Part shown: one piece after another, positions 19,458 through 28,773 of the stretch
Position numbering within the stretch: the stretch's first letter is position 1
Layout of the letters: each line of letters begins with the position of its first letter
NCBI RefSeq assembly: GCF_000829055.1
Contig: NZ_AP012544.1
Coordinates: 806,001 to 870,000, forward strand
Source: Lacticaseibacillus casei DSM 20011 = JCM 1134 = ATCC 393
GTDB lineage: Bacteria; Bacillota; Bacilli; Lactobacillales; Lactobacillaceae
Length of the DNA: 64,000 nucleotides
Direction of reading: 5' to 3'
Translations under genes and position numbers: made by a program
Notes under the pieces: generated by a model
What the model was told of the DNA's origin: nothing
The model's database searches: none
What the model saw: the letters and a program-made list of their open reading frames with translations, nothing else

Positions 19458-20567
19458 ATGGCAGTGATCATTGCCTTACTTATCAGCCCGGTTGGTTTGG
19501 CGTTTTGGCTAGCCTTAGGGTTGACGATTTTGTTTGCGGTTCGGCGCACGAGCCGTGAACGCCACCAGTACTTGCGGGCGATTCACCCCAAACATATTGA
19601 GATTGCCCGGTTTTTTTGGGTAGGTATCCTGATCGGTATTGTGGTATCCGCCATCTCGGTTTTGGCACGACTTCAGGTCAGTTTAGCTGCGTTATTGGCA
19701 TTAAGCGGCTTGACCGTGATTGGTTTGATATTGTCTGCATGGTCGTTTAGTCCATGGTGGCTAGGTCTTGCAAGTTTGGCCACGTTTATTCAACCAGATT
19801 ATTCTGATACAGATGGGCAGCTAGCAGCTAATTTGGCGCTTTTGATCGGCCTGCTTTGGCTTGCCCAGGCTGTGTTGGCGCGGCTGAATCGTGGCGACCA
19901 ACTTGAATCGCCGGTTATTTTGGTAGATCGGCGGCAGCGAAAAAGTGCGAAGTTTCGTTTGCGGCAATTTTACTGGGTACCGTTGCTGGTACCGGTGGAT
20001 CCCGCTCAGGTTGCCGGTTCACCGGTGTTGACTGTGATCATTCAAGCATTTGCAATCGTCGGCCTGCCTTTGATCTTAGGTGCCTCATTTACGGCACGGC
20101 ATGATCGGGCGAAGATGCATTGGCAACGCAGCTGGCCATGGTTTGCTGGGGCAGGCGGTGCATTAGTTGTTTACGGCGTAGCTGCACGATTACTGTTCCT
20201 TCCTGCAGTTGCGAGCGCCATCGTGCCTGCATGTATCAGTGTTATTCTTGGAAGCGGGTTACTCTGGCAAGGCCATAAGGTGTACCTGACAGTGACGCGC
20301 ACTGATCGCGGGGTTGTTTTAATCGGGGTTGTGCCTGATACCCCGGCAGCACAAATGAATCTGCAACCCGGAGATCGGGTGCTTTCCTGTAACCACATCG
20401 CGGTGAATAGCGCCAGCGAATTGTACAATGCCATTCAAAAGGAACCCACTTATTGTCGCTTGCGGCTTCAACAGGCAGATGGCGAGTTACGTCTTGCCGA
20501 AACTGCTATTTTTTCAGGTGCGCCGCATGAACTTGGTATGATTTTATTCCCGGAGGAGACAGCATGA
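19458..20567 (+). CDS. Polytopic membrane protein with C-terminal PDZ domain (MinJ-like)
   Basis: 369 aa from ATG 19458 behind GTGGAGG. Six to eight hydrophobic segments cover residues ~1-275; the C-terminal ~90 residues form a PDZ domain (GVVPDTPAAQMNLQPGDRVLSCNHIAVNSASELYNAIQ). In Bacillus a PDZ protein of this build, MinJ, lies close to ftsEX and bridges DivIVA and MinD. The same context is seen here, so a division-site or scaffold role is a reasonable inference. Its stop overlaps the response regulator start (ATGA), so it may be co-transcribed with the phosphate sensor genes. Confidence 0.72.
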   Translation: MAVIIALLISPVGLAFWLALGLTILFAVRRTSRERHQYLRAIHPKHIEIARFFWVGILIGIVVSAISVLARLQVSLAALLALSGLTVIGLILSAWSFSPWWLGLASLATFIQPDYSDTDGQLAANLALLIGLLWLAQAVLARLNRGDQLESPVILVDRRQRKSAKFRLRQFYWVPLLVPVDPAQVAGSPVLTVIIQAFAIVGLPLILGASFTARHDRAKMHWQRSWPWFAGAGGALVVYGVAARLLFLPAVASAIVPACISVILGSGLLWQGHKVYLTVTRTDRGVVLIGVVPDTPAAQMNLQPGDRVLSCNHIAVNSASELYNAIQKEPTYCRLRLQQADGELRLAETAIFSGAPHELGMILFPEETA

Positions 20568-21271
20568 AGAAGATCTTGATTGTTGATGACGAGCCAGCCA
20601 TCTTGACGTTGCTGCAATATAATTTAGAAACCGAACACTATCAGGTGGAAACAGCAACCGATGGGCAAGAAGCCTTAGACAAGGTACGTAGCGAACCGTT
20701 TGATTTTATTATCCTCGATCTCATGTTACCAAGCCTGAGCGGACTGGATGTTACCCGCAAGATTCGTGAAGATAAGATTCAGACCCCCATCATGATCCTG
20801 ACAGCGAAGGATAATGAAACCGACAAAATTGTGGGACTTGAACTGGGTGCCGACGACTATGTCACCAAACCGTTTTCGCCACGGGAAATCATCGCACGGA
20901 TCAAGGCCATCGAACGGCGTAGTCAGAGCCAGCCGCAAACCACGGCGCGCTCCGGTAACGACAATCAGATTACCGTTGGCCAAATCACCATCGATCCGGA
21001 AAACTATAAGGCTAGCAAAGCCGGTCACCGGCTGCAACTGACCCCTAAGGAATTTGAGTTGCTGGTTTATTTTGCCCAGCGAGTAGGTAAGACCTTGTCT
21101 CGTGACGCTTTGTTAAATGGCGTCTGGGGGTTTGATTATCCAGCCGAAACCCGCATGGTCGATATTCAGGTCAGTCATTTACGGGATAAGATTGAAACCG
21201 ATCCAAAACATCCGGATTATTTAAAGACAGTTCGGGGATTCGGCTATCAAATGGAGGCACCACATGAATAA
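20564..21271 (+). CDS. phoP: OmpR-family response regulator PhoP (phosphate)
   Basis: 235 aa. The receiver domain has the acidic pair near residue 9, the phospho-acceptor Asp in FDFIILDLMLPSLSG and the conserved Lys in ADDYVTKPFSPREI. The C-terminal winged helix is of OmpR/PhoB type (LTPKEFELLVYFAQRVGKTLSRDALLNGVWG...). It overlaps the kinase gene by 8 bp and sits directly upstream of pst, whose promoter has a Pho box, so it is the PhoP/PnpR regulator of phosphate starvation. Confidence 0.92.
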   Translation: MKKILIVDDEPAILTLLQYNLETEHYQVETATDGQEALDKVRSEPFDFIILDLMLPSLSGLDVTRKIREDKIQTPIMILTAKDNETDKIVGLELGADDYVTKPFSPREIIARIKAIERRSQSQPQTTARSGNDNQITVGQITIDPENYKASKAGHRLQLTPKEFELLVYFAQRVGKTLSRDALLNGVWGFDYPAETRMVDIQVSHLRDKIETDPKHPDYLKTVRGFGYQMEAPHE

Positions 21272-22931
21272 ACGGGTTTTTCGCCGTGCACTTGTTATTA
21301 GTCTGCTATCATTGGCAGGCTTTTTTGTGCTTGTGACAACAGTGAATCAACAAATCGTTCACCAGCAGGCACGTGATCTTCGCCGGGTGGCCAGAACTTA
21401 CGTGACGTCTGATCATGATGGCGTTGATCGCCAGGCGCTGGCTGAATCAGAAGCTGCTTTTATCACGATCATTCCGGATAATCCTCAGACCACCAGACAG
21501 AAGGTAATGGCTGATGCGTTGCGAGGACGCCGCGCCAAGGCTTTCGTCACATCAGTCAATGTTTATGGGCGAACGGAGCAGGCTTATCTGTTTCGGGATC
21601 ACGGTCAATGGGTTGCCGTTATCCGGTATAAATCAAGCGTATGGACCACGGCGCCAGAGCAATTTTGGATTCTGACACTGATCTTCGCGGCCTTAATTGC
21701 GTTGATCTTACTCTGGCTTTTCCGATCTGAACATCAGTATCAGGAAGCCATCCGGGTCATGAGCCACAATCTGGATCGCATCCGCGAAAAAAAGGAACCC
21801 GATCCGGTGATTTTGCCGCCGAAGTCACCATTTGTACCTGTGGCACAGCGAATCAATGCGCTCGCCGCTGAACAGGCGCATCTCCGCGAAAAAGTAGCTG
21901 TGCGCCAGTCGAGCTTTGATCGCTTAATCGACAACCTACCTCTAGGCGTCATGTTGATTGACACAAACAAAGACGTCATTCTGCATAACCATGCCATGTC
22001 GCAGCTTTTAGGGCATCAGATTCCCCAACCGCGTCACAGTTATCTCGACGATGTCAAAACTTACGCGCTTGCTCGGATGATCGAGCATACATTCCGCCAT
22101 GAAAAGACCCATCATCAGGAACTGACCGTCTTGGCGACCCAAAAGTCGGTGGACGCCTCCGTTATTCCGTTGAATCAAGGCATTAGCCGGCTGCAAGTAT
22201 TGGTGATTTTATATGATGTGACGTATCTTCGCCAGGTGGAAAAAATGCAGTTGGATTTTGTCGGCAATGTCAGCCACGAATTAAAGACACCGGTTACCGC
22301 GATTGCCGGGTTTGCGGAAACCTTATTAAACGGGGCTAAAAATGATCCGGCGACCCTGGATAAATTTTTAGGCATCATTTTCGATGAAAGTAAGCGACTC
22401 ACCCAGCTAATCAATGATATTCTGACACTGAGCCGGCCGGAAACCAATCAGGCGGTGCAGGCGACAGTTGCGCTCAAAAAGCTGGTCGATGATGCCTTAC
22501 GCAATCTGGATAAAGTGATTAAAGATAAGCAAATCCGGGTCGAAGTCGCGATTGCACCCGACTTACAGATTGTGACCGACGAACGTAAGCTTACCCAGAT
22601 CGTGCGGAATCTTTTGAATAATGCCGTCTTTTACAATCGTCTGGCCGGTCACGTGACGGTTACCGCGCAAGTCGTTGGCGATCACTTATCGTTAGCGGTG
22701 GCGGATACGGGAATCGGGATTCCGGAAGAAGAACAGGCCCGTATTTTCGAACGCTTCTACCGGGTCGATAAAGCGCGCAGCCGGCACAACGGTGGCACGG
22801 GCTTGGGCTTGGCCATTGTAGCCGAGCTGGTGAAAAGTATGGATGGCCGGGTCGCGGTTAATAGTCAGGTTGGGGTTGGTTCAACCTTTACCGTAACATT
22901 GCCGGTCGGCCAAAATAATCGTCCGGCTTAA
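21264..22931 (+). CDS. phoR: Sensor histidine kinase PhoR
   Basis: 555 aa. Two membrane helices (~10-28 and ~133-152) bracket a short extracytoplasmic domain. A HAMP-like/PAS region follows (~225-320), then HisKA (VGNVSHELKTPVTAIAGF with the phospho-histidine) and HATPase_c with N, G1 (VADTGIGIPEEEQARIFERFYRVD) and G2 (GGTGLGLAIV) boxes. Sensor partner of the upstream regulator; PstSCAB-PhoU encoded next door probably relays phosphate status to it. Confidence 0.92.
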   Translation: MNKRVFRRALVISLLSLAGFFVLVTTVNQQIVHQQARDLRRVARTYVTSDHDGVDRQALAESEAAFITIIPDNPQTTRQKVMADALRGRRAKAFVTSVNVYGRTEQAYLFRDHGQWVAVIRYKSSVWTTAPEQFWILTLIFAALIALILLWLFRSEHQYQEAIRVMSHNLDRIREKKEPDPVILPPKSPFVPVAQRINALAAEQAHLREKVAVRQSSFDRLIDNLPLGVMLIDTNKDVILHNHAMSQLLGHQIPQPRHSYLDDVKTYALARMIEHTFRHEKTHHQELTVLATQKSVDASVIPLNQGISRLQVLVILYDVTYLRQVEKMQLDFVGNVSHELKTPVTAIAGFAETLLNGAKNDPATLDKFLGIIFDESKRLTQLINDILTLSRPETNQAVQATVALKKLVDDALRNLDKVIKDKQIRVEVAIAPDLQIVTDERKLTQIVRNLLNNAVFYNRLAGHVTVTAQVVGDHLSLAVADTGIGIPEEEQARIFERFYRVDKARSRHNGGTGLGLAIVAELVKSMDGRVAVNSQVGVGSTFTVTLPVGQNNRPA

Positions 22932-22939
22932 CGTCGATG

Positions 22940-22993
22940 TTTACACAACCTTTACATTCAACAGCATGAACATTTACACACAGCTGATAAGAT
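22940..22993 (+). promoter_or_regulatory. Pho box and promoter of the pst operon
   Basis: TTTACA hexamers at 22940, 22951 and 22973 are spaced 11 and 22 bp apart, one helical-turn phasing as in PhoP direct-repeat sites; the 22962 slot is degenerate. A -10 (TAAGAT, 22988-22993) follows about 10 bp downstream. This is the expected arrangement for activation by the neighbouring PhoP. Confidence 0.85.
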
Positions 22994-23021
22994 GGTTGGA
23001 GCTTGAAATGGAGGATTTCGT

Positions 23022-23888
23022 GTGAAAAAAATTGTGACCCTGTTTACGATCATGCTTCTGGCGTTTATGGCAAGTGCATGCGGCAGCAGCAGTAATAGCA
23101 AACAGTCAGGTGAATCCATCACCGCAGTTGGATCAAGTGCGTTGCAGCCATTGGTTGAAGCAGCAGGTGAACAATATCAGACGGAACATCTCGGCGTCTT
23201 TATTAACGTTCAAGGCGGCGGGAGCGGCACCGGATTGAGCCAGATCCAGCAAGGGGCTGTTGATATTAGCAATTCGGATCTTTTCGCTGAAGAAAAACCG
23301 GGTATTAACGCTAAAAAGCTTGTGGACCATAAAGTTGCCGTTGTTGGCATTGCGCCGATTGTTAACCCGGACGTCGGGGTCAAGAATGTCACGATGGCCC
23401 AATTGCAACAGATATTCCTAGGCCAGATCACCAATTGGAAGCAGTTGGGCGGCAAGAATGTGCCAATCGTCTTGGTTAACCGGGCGCAAGGATCCGGTAC
23501 CCGCGCAACATTTGAAAAGTGGGTGCTTCAAGGCAAGCAGCCGGTTGCCGCGCAAGAACAGGATTCGACCGGGATGGTTAGGCAGATTGTCGGCAGTACG
23601 CCTGGGGCTATTTCGTACGTTGCCTTTTCCTATATCGATAAAACGGTTCAGAGCCTGTCGGTAGATGGCGTTGCGCCGACTGATACCAATGTGACAACCA
23701 ACCGGTGGCGGATCTGGTCGTATGAACACATGTACACGAAGGGGCAACCGCGCGGGCTAACCAAGCAATTCTTGGCTTATATTATGTCATCACCGATTCA
23801 AAAAAAGCTGGTGCAGAAAATGGGCTATATCCCGATGACCCAGATGAAGGTCGTCCGTGATGCCAGTGGCCATGTTAGCAAGCAATAA
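23022..23888 (+). CDS. pstS: Phosphate-binding lipoprotein PstS
   Basis: 288 aa from GTG 23022 with ATGGAGG upstream. A lipoprotein signal peptide ends in MASAC, with the lipidated cysteine at ~20. The phosphate-binding protein fold follows, with VGSSALQPLVEAAG, GGGSGTGLSQIQQGAVDI and NRAQGSGTRATFEKW. It captures phosphate outside the membrane for PstCA. First gene of the operon. Confidence 0.94.
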   Translation: MKKIVTLFTIMLLAFMASACGSSSNSKQSGESITAVGSSALQPLVEAAGEQYQTEHLGVFINVQGGGSGTGLSQIQQGAVDISNSDLFAEEKPGINAKKLVDHKVAVVGIAPIVNPDVGVKNVTMAQLQQIFLGQITNWKQLGGKNVPIVLVNRAQGSGTRATFEKWVLQGKQPVAAQEQDSTGMVRQIVGSTPGAISYVAFSYIDKTVQSLSVDGVAPTDTNVTTNRWRIWSYEHMYTKGQPRGLTKQFLAYIMSSPIQKKLVQKMGYIPMTQMKVVRDASGHVSKQ

Positions 23889-23923
23889 CTGCACAACGGC
23901 AGCTTTTTGACGGGCACTTTGCA

Positions 23924-23953
23924 GCCGAGTGCGCTGTGAATGTGGCGCTCGGC
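23924..23953 (+). promoter_or_regulatory. Stable hairpin between pstS and pstC
   Basis: GCCGAGTGCGC / GCGCTCGGC (23924-23934 with 23945-23953), not followed by a T run. It probably protects the pstS mRNA 3' end or attenuates transcription so that PstS exceeds the permease subunits. Confidence 0.55.
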
Positions 23954-24031
23954 ACCGAAGCACGTGGATCGTTGCCAAGGAGCGCCATTTATTGACATGC
24001 ATGGGCTCGGTGATGAGATTTTAGGAGGATT

Positions 24032-24958
24032 ATGATGGATCCAATTCGAGAAGCGATGTTAAAAAAATCGCGTTCAGCCAAGTTAGAGCGGCGCGGCAAA
24101 ATGATTAGCCTATTTTGTATCACCTTGATTGTGATTGTGGTGGTGGCCATCTTTTTCTTTGTTGCATCAAAAGGACTGGCAACCTTTTTCCAAAACAAAA
24201 TCAATCCTTGGTCGTTCTTGACTAAGAGTGTTTGGAACCCTTCGATTAAGGATGCTCATGGGAATCCCGAAGTCGGGGCTTTGCCGATGATTGTCGGCTC
24301 GTTTGGCGTCACGTTCCTTTCGGCAATTATCGCGACGCCTTTTGCGGTTGGTGCCGGCATTTTTATGACTGAAATTTCCCGTAAATGGGGGCAAAAGATT
24401 CTGCAACCGGTCATTGAGCTGCTGGTTGGGATTCCGTCAGTGGTTTATGGCTTCATCGGTTTGTCCGTCATCGTGCCGTTCATTCGTCACATTTTTGGCG
24501 GCACCGGCTTTGGGATTCTGGCCGGGACGTTTGTTTTGTTCGTCATGATCTTACCAACCGTGACGTCCATGACGGTTGATGCCTTAAAAGCGGTGCCGCG
24601 CCATTATCGTGAGGCATCGTTGGCCTTGGGTGCGACTCGCTGGCAAACGACTTACCGAGTTGTCTTGCGAGCAGCCATTCCCGGCATTTTGACCGGGATC
24701 GTGTTCGGCATGGCACGGGCGTTTGGTGAAGCCTTGGCGGTGCAGATGGTCATCGGGAATGCGGCTTTGTTGCCAAAGAATCTGGTGTCTCCGGCCTCGA
24801 CACTGACATCGGTTTTAACCAGCGGCATCGGCAACACTGTCATGGGATCGCTTGATAACAATGCGTTGTGGTCCTTGGCCCTGCTGCTACTCCTAATGTC
24901 ACTGGCCTTTAACCTGTTGATTCGGTGGATCGGGAAGAAAGGGGAACTGAACAAATGA
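24032..24958 (+). CDS. pstC: Phosphate ABC transporter permease PstC
   Basis: 308 aa with an N-terminal helix (~30-50) and five more membrane helices. The inner-membrane component loop reads ALKAVPRHYREASLALGATRWQTTYRVVL. The start follows AGGAGG. It overlaps pstA by 4 bp. With PstA it forms the phosphate channel. Confidence 0.93.
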   Translation: MMDPIREAMLKKSRSAKLERRGKMISLFCITLIVIVVVAIFFFVASKGLATFFQNKINPWSFLTKSVWNPSIKDAHGNPEVGALPMIVGSFGVTFLSAIIATPFAVGAGIFMTEISRKWGQKILQPVIELLVGIPSVVYGFIGLSVIVPFIRHIFGGTGFGILAGTFVLFVMILPTVTSMTVDALKAVPRHYREASLALGATRWQTTYRVVLRAAIPGILTGIVFGMARAFGEALAVQMVIGNAALLPKNLVSPASTLTSVLTSGIGNTVMGSLDNNALWSLALLLLLMSLAFNLLIRWIGKKGELNK

Positions 24959-25839
24959 ATCCGAAAATTGCGGATAAAGTGGCAACCACAGTGCTTTACA
25001 TTATCTCAGGCATCATCATTATTATTTTGGCAAGCCTGCTTGGTTATATTCTGTTTCAAGGGGTTCCCCATATTTCCTGGCACTTTCTGACAAGTCCGGC
25101 GCAAAGCTTTGAGGCTGGCGGTGGGATTGGCATTCAACTATTCAACTCGTTTTATTTGTTGCTGCTGGCCATGTTGATTTCAACGCCGATTTCCTTGGGG
25201 GCCGGCATTTACTTGAGTGAATACGCAAAGAAAAACTGGTTGACGGATGTGATCCGGACTTCCATTGAAATCCTGAGTTCGTTGCCATCAGTTGTTGTCG
25301 GTTTGTTTGGTTTCCTGATTTTTGTTTTGCAGTTTAAGTTTGGATTTTCGATTTTGTCGGGTGCGCTGGCATTGACGGTTTTCAACTTGCCACTGTTAAC
25401 GCGAAATGTTGAAGATTCATTGCGCGGCGTTGGCAATGAGCAGCGCGAAGCAGGCTTGGCCCTTGGACTTTCACGCTGGGAAACGGTGTTACATGTCGTG
25501 ATGCCTGAAGCGTTGCCGGGGATCATTACCGGGATGATTCTTGGCGCCGGCCGTGTGTTCGGTGAAGCTGCGGCATTGATTTATACGGCTGGACAAAGTG
25601 CGCCGGCGCTTGATTTTACCAATTGGAATCCAGCGAACATTGCTAGCCCGTTGAACCCGTTCCGCCCAGCCGAGACGCTGGCGGTGCATATCTGGAAAAT
25701 CAACTCTGAAGGGATTCAGCCGGATGCGGTTGCGGTTTCCGCCGGTGCCAGTGCGGTGCTGGTTATCGCCGTTCTAATCTTCAATGTGGGTGCGCGGTAT
25801 TTTGGTAATCGTTTATTCAAAAAGATGACCGCCGCTTAA
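24955..25839 (+). CDS. pstA: Phosphate ABC transporter permease PstA
   Basis: 294 aa from ATG 24955 (ATGA overlap with pstC). Six membrane helices; EAA-type loop SLRGVGNEQREAGLALGLSRWETVLHVV. Pairs with PstC. Confidence 0.93.
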   Translation: MNPKIADKVATTVLYIISGIIIIILASLLGYILFQGVPHISWHFLTSPAQSFEAGGGIGIQLFNSFYLLLLAMLISTPISLGAGIYLSEYAKKNWLTDVIRTSIEILSSLPSVVVGLFGFLIFVLQFKFGFSILSGALALTVFNLPLLTRNVEDSLRGVGNEQREAGLALGLSRWETVLHVVMPEALPGIITGMILGAGRVFGEAAALIYTAGQSAPALDFTNWNPANIASPLNPFRPAETLAVHIWKINSEGIQPDAVAVSAGASAVLVIAVLIFNVGARYFGNRLFKKMTAA

Positions 25840-25923
25840 TGCGTGGTTCACGATGATGATTTGCGCGGATGACGTGATGAAGATAGTCATGGCGCCTATC
25901 ATGAAAAGGCATGGAGGTTCAAG

Positions 25924-26742
25924 ATGCAAGAACTTGAAAAGTATTCTTTAGATGATACGTATATCCGCCCGTTTGATCGGGACAAGCAGGAGATTGCCAT
26001 TGAAACGAAGGACCTGCATGTTTTTTATGGCGACAGTGAGGCCATTCACGGCGTATCGCTGCCTTTTGAACGGTATAAAATCACCGCATTGATCGGCTCG
26101 AGTGGCTCCGGGAAGTCGACCTACTTGCGTTCGCTGAATCGAATGAACGATAATATTGAAAGTGCCCGTGTCACTGGCAAGATCATGTATCGCAACATCG
26201 ATATTAACAGCGATGCCGTTGATGTCTATGAAATGCGCAAACACATCGGAATGGTTTTCCAACGGCCTAATCCGTTTGCGAAGTCTATTTATGACAATAT
26301 TGCCTTTGCATTACGCCGCTTTGGTCTTAAGGACAAAAAGAAGCTGGATGAGATTGTTGAAACCAGTTTGAAGCAAGCCGCCTTATGGGATCAGGTTAAA
26401 GATGATCTGAATCAAAGCGGCATGTCGCTGTCAGGTGGTCAGGCACAACGGTTGTGTATCGCCCGGGCCATTGCAATGAAGCCGGATATTCTGTTGCTTG
26501 ATGAGCCGGCCAGTGCGTTGGATCCGATTTCGACTTCAGCGGTCGAAGATACCTTGCTAGCGTTGAAGGATAAGTATACGATTATCATCGTGACACATAA
26601 CATGCAGCAGGCAGCTCGGATTAGCGACTATACCGCGTTCTTTTATAGCGGCGCCGCACTTGAATATGATGAAACCCGTAAGATCTTCACGCGTCCCAAG
26701 ATTAAAGCAACCAACGATTATGTTTCCGGACATTTCGGCTAG
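25924..26742 (+). CDS. pstB: Phosphate ABC transporter ATPase PstB (copy 1)
   Basis: 272 aa. Walker A GSSGSGKSTYLRSLNRMND is PstB-specific; signature SLSGGQAQRLCIARAIA; Walker B ILLLDEPASALDP. It has ~15 extra N-terminal residues and an unusual GGQAQR instead of GGQQQR. Followed after 9 bp by a second PstB. Tandem PstB1/PstB2 is common in lactic acid bacteria. Confidence 0.93.
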   Translation: MQELEKYSLDDTYIRPFDRDKQEIAIETKDLHVFYGDSEAIHGVSLPFERYKITALIGSSGSGKSTYLRSLNRMNDNIESARVTGKIMYRNIDINSDAVDVYEMRKHIGMVFQRPNPFAKSIYDNIAFALRRFGLKDKKKLDEIVETSLKQAALWDQVKDDLNQSGMSLSGGQAQRLCIARAIAMKPDILLLDEPASALDPISTSAVEDTLLALKDKYTIIIVTHNMQQAARISDYTAFFYSGAALEYDETRKIFTRPKIKATNDYVSGHFG

Positions 26743-26751
26743 GAGGTCCCC

Positions 26752-27516
26752 ATGGCTGAAGCACAAAAAATCATTACCAGTTCAGATGTTCATCTTTTTT
26801 ACGGCAAGTTTGAAGCACTAAAAGGGATCAGTCTGGATTTCAACCAGCATGAAATCACGGCTTTAATCGGGCCTTCAGGTTGTGGCAAATCGACTTATTT
26901 ACGCACCCTGAATCGGATGAACGATCTGATCCCAGGCGTCACGATTACCGGCACGATCAGCTTGCGTGGCCAAAACATCTATGCGCCAAGCGAAGATGTG
27001 GTTCAGTTACGCAAGCAAGTTGGCATGGTGTTTCAACAACCGAATCCTTTTCCTTTTTCGATTTATGAAAATGTGATTTATGGATTACGTTTGGCCGGTG
27101 TTAAAGATAAAAGTAAGCTGGATGAAGCCGTTGAAACAAGCTTAAAGCAAGCGGCCATTTGGGATGAAGTCAAAGACCATTTGCATGACAGTGCGTTATC
27201 ATTGTCAGGTGGCCAACAACAGCGGGTGTGCATCGCGCGGGTGCTGGCGGTTAAGCCGGATGTTATTTTGTTGGATGAACCGACCAGTGCCTTGGATCCG
27301 ATATCCAGCACTCAGATCGAAAATATGTTGCTGGGCTTACGCGATCAGTACACGATTATTTTGGTAACGCACAGTATGCATCAAGCATCCCGAATCTCGG
27401 ACAAAACGGCCTTTTTCTTAACCGGTAATTTGATCGAATTCGCTGACACGAAACAAATGTTTTTAAATCCAAAAGAAAAGGAAACCGAAGACTACATCAC
27501 TGGACGCTTCGGGTAG
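26752..27516 (+). CDS. pstB: Phosphate ABC transporter ATPase PstB (copy 2)
   Basis: 254 aa. Walker [20 protein letters not shown], signature [16 protein letters not shown], Walker [14 protein letters not shown]. Clearly paralogous to the preceding gene but well diverged, so the duplication is old. AGGAGG lies before ATG 26752. Confidence 0.93.
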   Translation: MAEAQKIITSSDVHLFYGKFEALKGISLDFNQHEITALIGPSGCGKSTYLRTLNRMNDLIPGVTITGTISLRGQNIYAPSEDVVQLRKQVGMVFQQPNPFPFSIYENVIYGLRLAGVKDKSKLDEAVETSLKQAAIWDEVKDHLHDSALSLSGGQQQRVCIARVLAVKPDVILLDEPTSALDPISSTQIENMLLGLRDQYTIILVTHSMHQASRISDKTAFFLTGNLIEFADTKQMFLNPKEKETEDYITGRFG

Positions 27517-27526
27517 GAGGGGTAGT

Positions 27527-28204
27527 ATGCGACGACTTTTTGTTGACGAATTGAACGATCTTCATGTACGTTTTTCGGAAATGGGGATGATGGTCAATGA
27601 GGCCATCTATAAGTCCGTGAAAGCCTTCATTAATCATGACAAGAGTTTGGCCCGCGAAGTGATCCAGGAAGACAAACACATCAATGAACGCGAAGTCGAT
27701 TTGGAAAAACGCAGCTTTGAACTGATTGCTCTGCAGCAACCGGTTACGACGGATCTGCGGGTGATTGTGACGGTGATGAAGGCCAGTTCTGATCTCGAAC
27801 GAATGGGTGATCATGCGGTTTCCATTGCCAAATCAACGATTCGCGTCAAAGGCAAAACCCGGGTGCCGCAAATCGAAACCGAGATTGCCGGCATGGCCGA
27901 AGCGGTCAAGGAAATGGTAGAGCAGGTTTTGGACGCCTATGTTAAGGAAGACTCCGCGCGGGCGCGCAAAATTGCGCTTGAAGACCACGGAATTAACGAC
28001 TTCTCATCCCGAATTTATAAAGAATGTATTCGCCAGATGCAGGATAACCCGGAAACCGTGGTTGGCTCGATGGACTACATGCTGGTCTCCTCTTATCTGG
28101 AACGGATCGGCGATTATGTCACCAACATCTGCGAGTGGATTGTTTACTTAAAGACCGGGAAGATCACTGAACTTAACTCTAATGCGATTGAAGACAAGTT
28201 CTGA
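27527..28204 (+). CDS. phoU: Phosphate transport regulator PhoU
   Basis: 225 aa, two three-helix PhoU bundles. The conserved metal-cluster motifs are visible (VIVTVMKASSDLERMGDHAVSIAK and MLVSSYLERIGDYVTNICEW). It restrains the Pst transporter and the sensor kinase when phosphate is sufficient. Last gene of the operon. Confidence 0.94.
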   Translation: MRRLFVDELNDLHVRFSEMGMMVNEAIYKSVKAFINHDKSLAREVIQEDKHINEREVDLEKRSFELIALQQPVTTDLRVIVTVMKASSDLERMGDHAVSIAKSTIRVKGKTRVPQIETEIAGMAEAVKEMVEQVLDAYVKEDSARARKIALEDHGINDFSSRIYKECIRQMQDNPETVVGSMDYMLVSSYLERIGDYVTNICEWIVYLKTGKITELNSNAIEDKF

Positions 28205-28297
28205 TGAAGGAACACTTTAACAATGGGGATTGTTAAAAGTGCCCAGTTAGTATTTATGCTCAATCAACAGGCAGGACCATAAATTCACAGCTACAGC

Positions 28298-28347
28298 AAA
28301 AAGCAAACATGCTCTGCGATAACGAGGGAGTATGTTTGCCTTTTTGT
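28298..28347 (+). terminator. Terminator of the pst-phoU operon
   Basis: AAAAAGCAAACAT pairs with ATGTTTGCCTTTTT (28298-28310 with 28332-28345). A weaker hairpin (CACTTTAACAAT / ATTGTTAAAAGTG) precedes it at 28212-28240. Confidence 0.8.
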
Positions 28348-28385
28348 TTCCCTGAAGTAATCTGGTGGGTTTATTTAAGATATGA

Positions 28386-28577
28386 GTGCCAAAGCGGAGC
28401 AATCGTAGGCCAGATGGGGCTCAGGGGTGAAGTTGGCATTAAACGGGCGGTTTTCCCGTTTTAGGCCAAGGCCGAGCTTTGAGACTCAGCCGGGTTTGCT
28501 GAGGCTCAAAGTCGTGCCCACCCCTCTAGCTTCGCGGTCGCCAGCCCCAGATGGACGGAGATTGCGGAGTTTGGCAC
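28386..28577 (+). repeat. Structured intergenic repeat B, copy 1
   Basis: About 190 bp whose ends and interior are nested complements: GTGCCAAA/TTTGGCAC, GCAATC/GATTGC, CCAGATGGGGCT/AGCCCCAGATGG (two mismatches), GGGGTG/CACCCC. These enclose two internal hairpins (AACGGGC...CCCGTT and CTTTGAG.CTCAGC...GCTGAG.CTCAAAG). Second copy at 35112. Small frames inside are not gene-like. The remaining bases of the 28205-28773 gap show nothing else I can name. Confidence 0.85.
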
Positions 28578-28773
28578 GGCTTGGAACTTATTGCCTAAGC
28601 TTTTTCGACCGTTCAGAATCAAACTATGAGCGCACCTACTAAATTATGATTTAACCTCGTTATAAATGAACCGTCCGCCTTCCGTCCCGTTTAAAAATCA
28701 ACCTTTGGACCTATGCGCTGTGGTCAAATTCCGTGCATACTAATCATGTAATCAAATCCTGGAGGGATAACCC

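Noticed and set aside
26752..27516. Second pstB as a recent duplication or assembly artefact
   Set aside because: The two copies differ widely along their length; tandem PstB genes are an old, common arrangement in lactic acid bacteria.
28427..28642. Small ORFs inside repeat B copies (also 35140-35385)
   Set aside because: The frames are not conserved between copies in length or ends; the conserved feature is base pairing.
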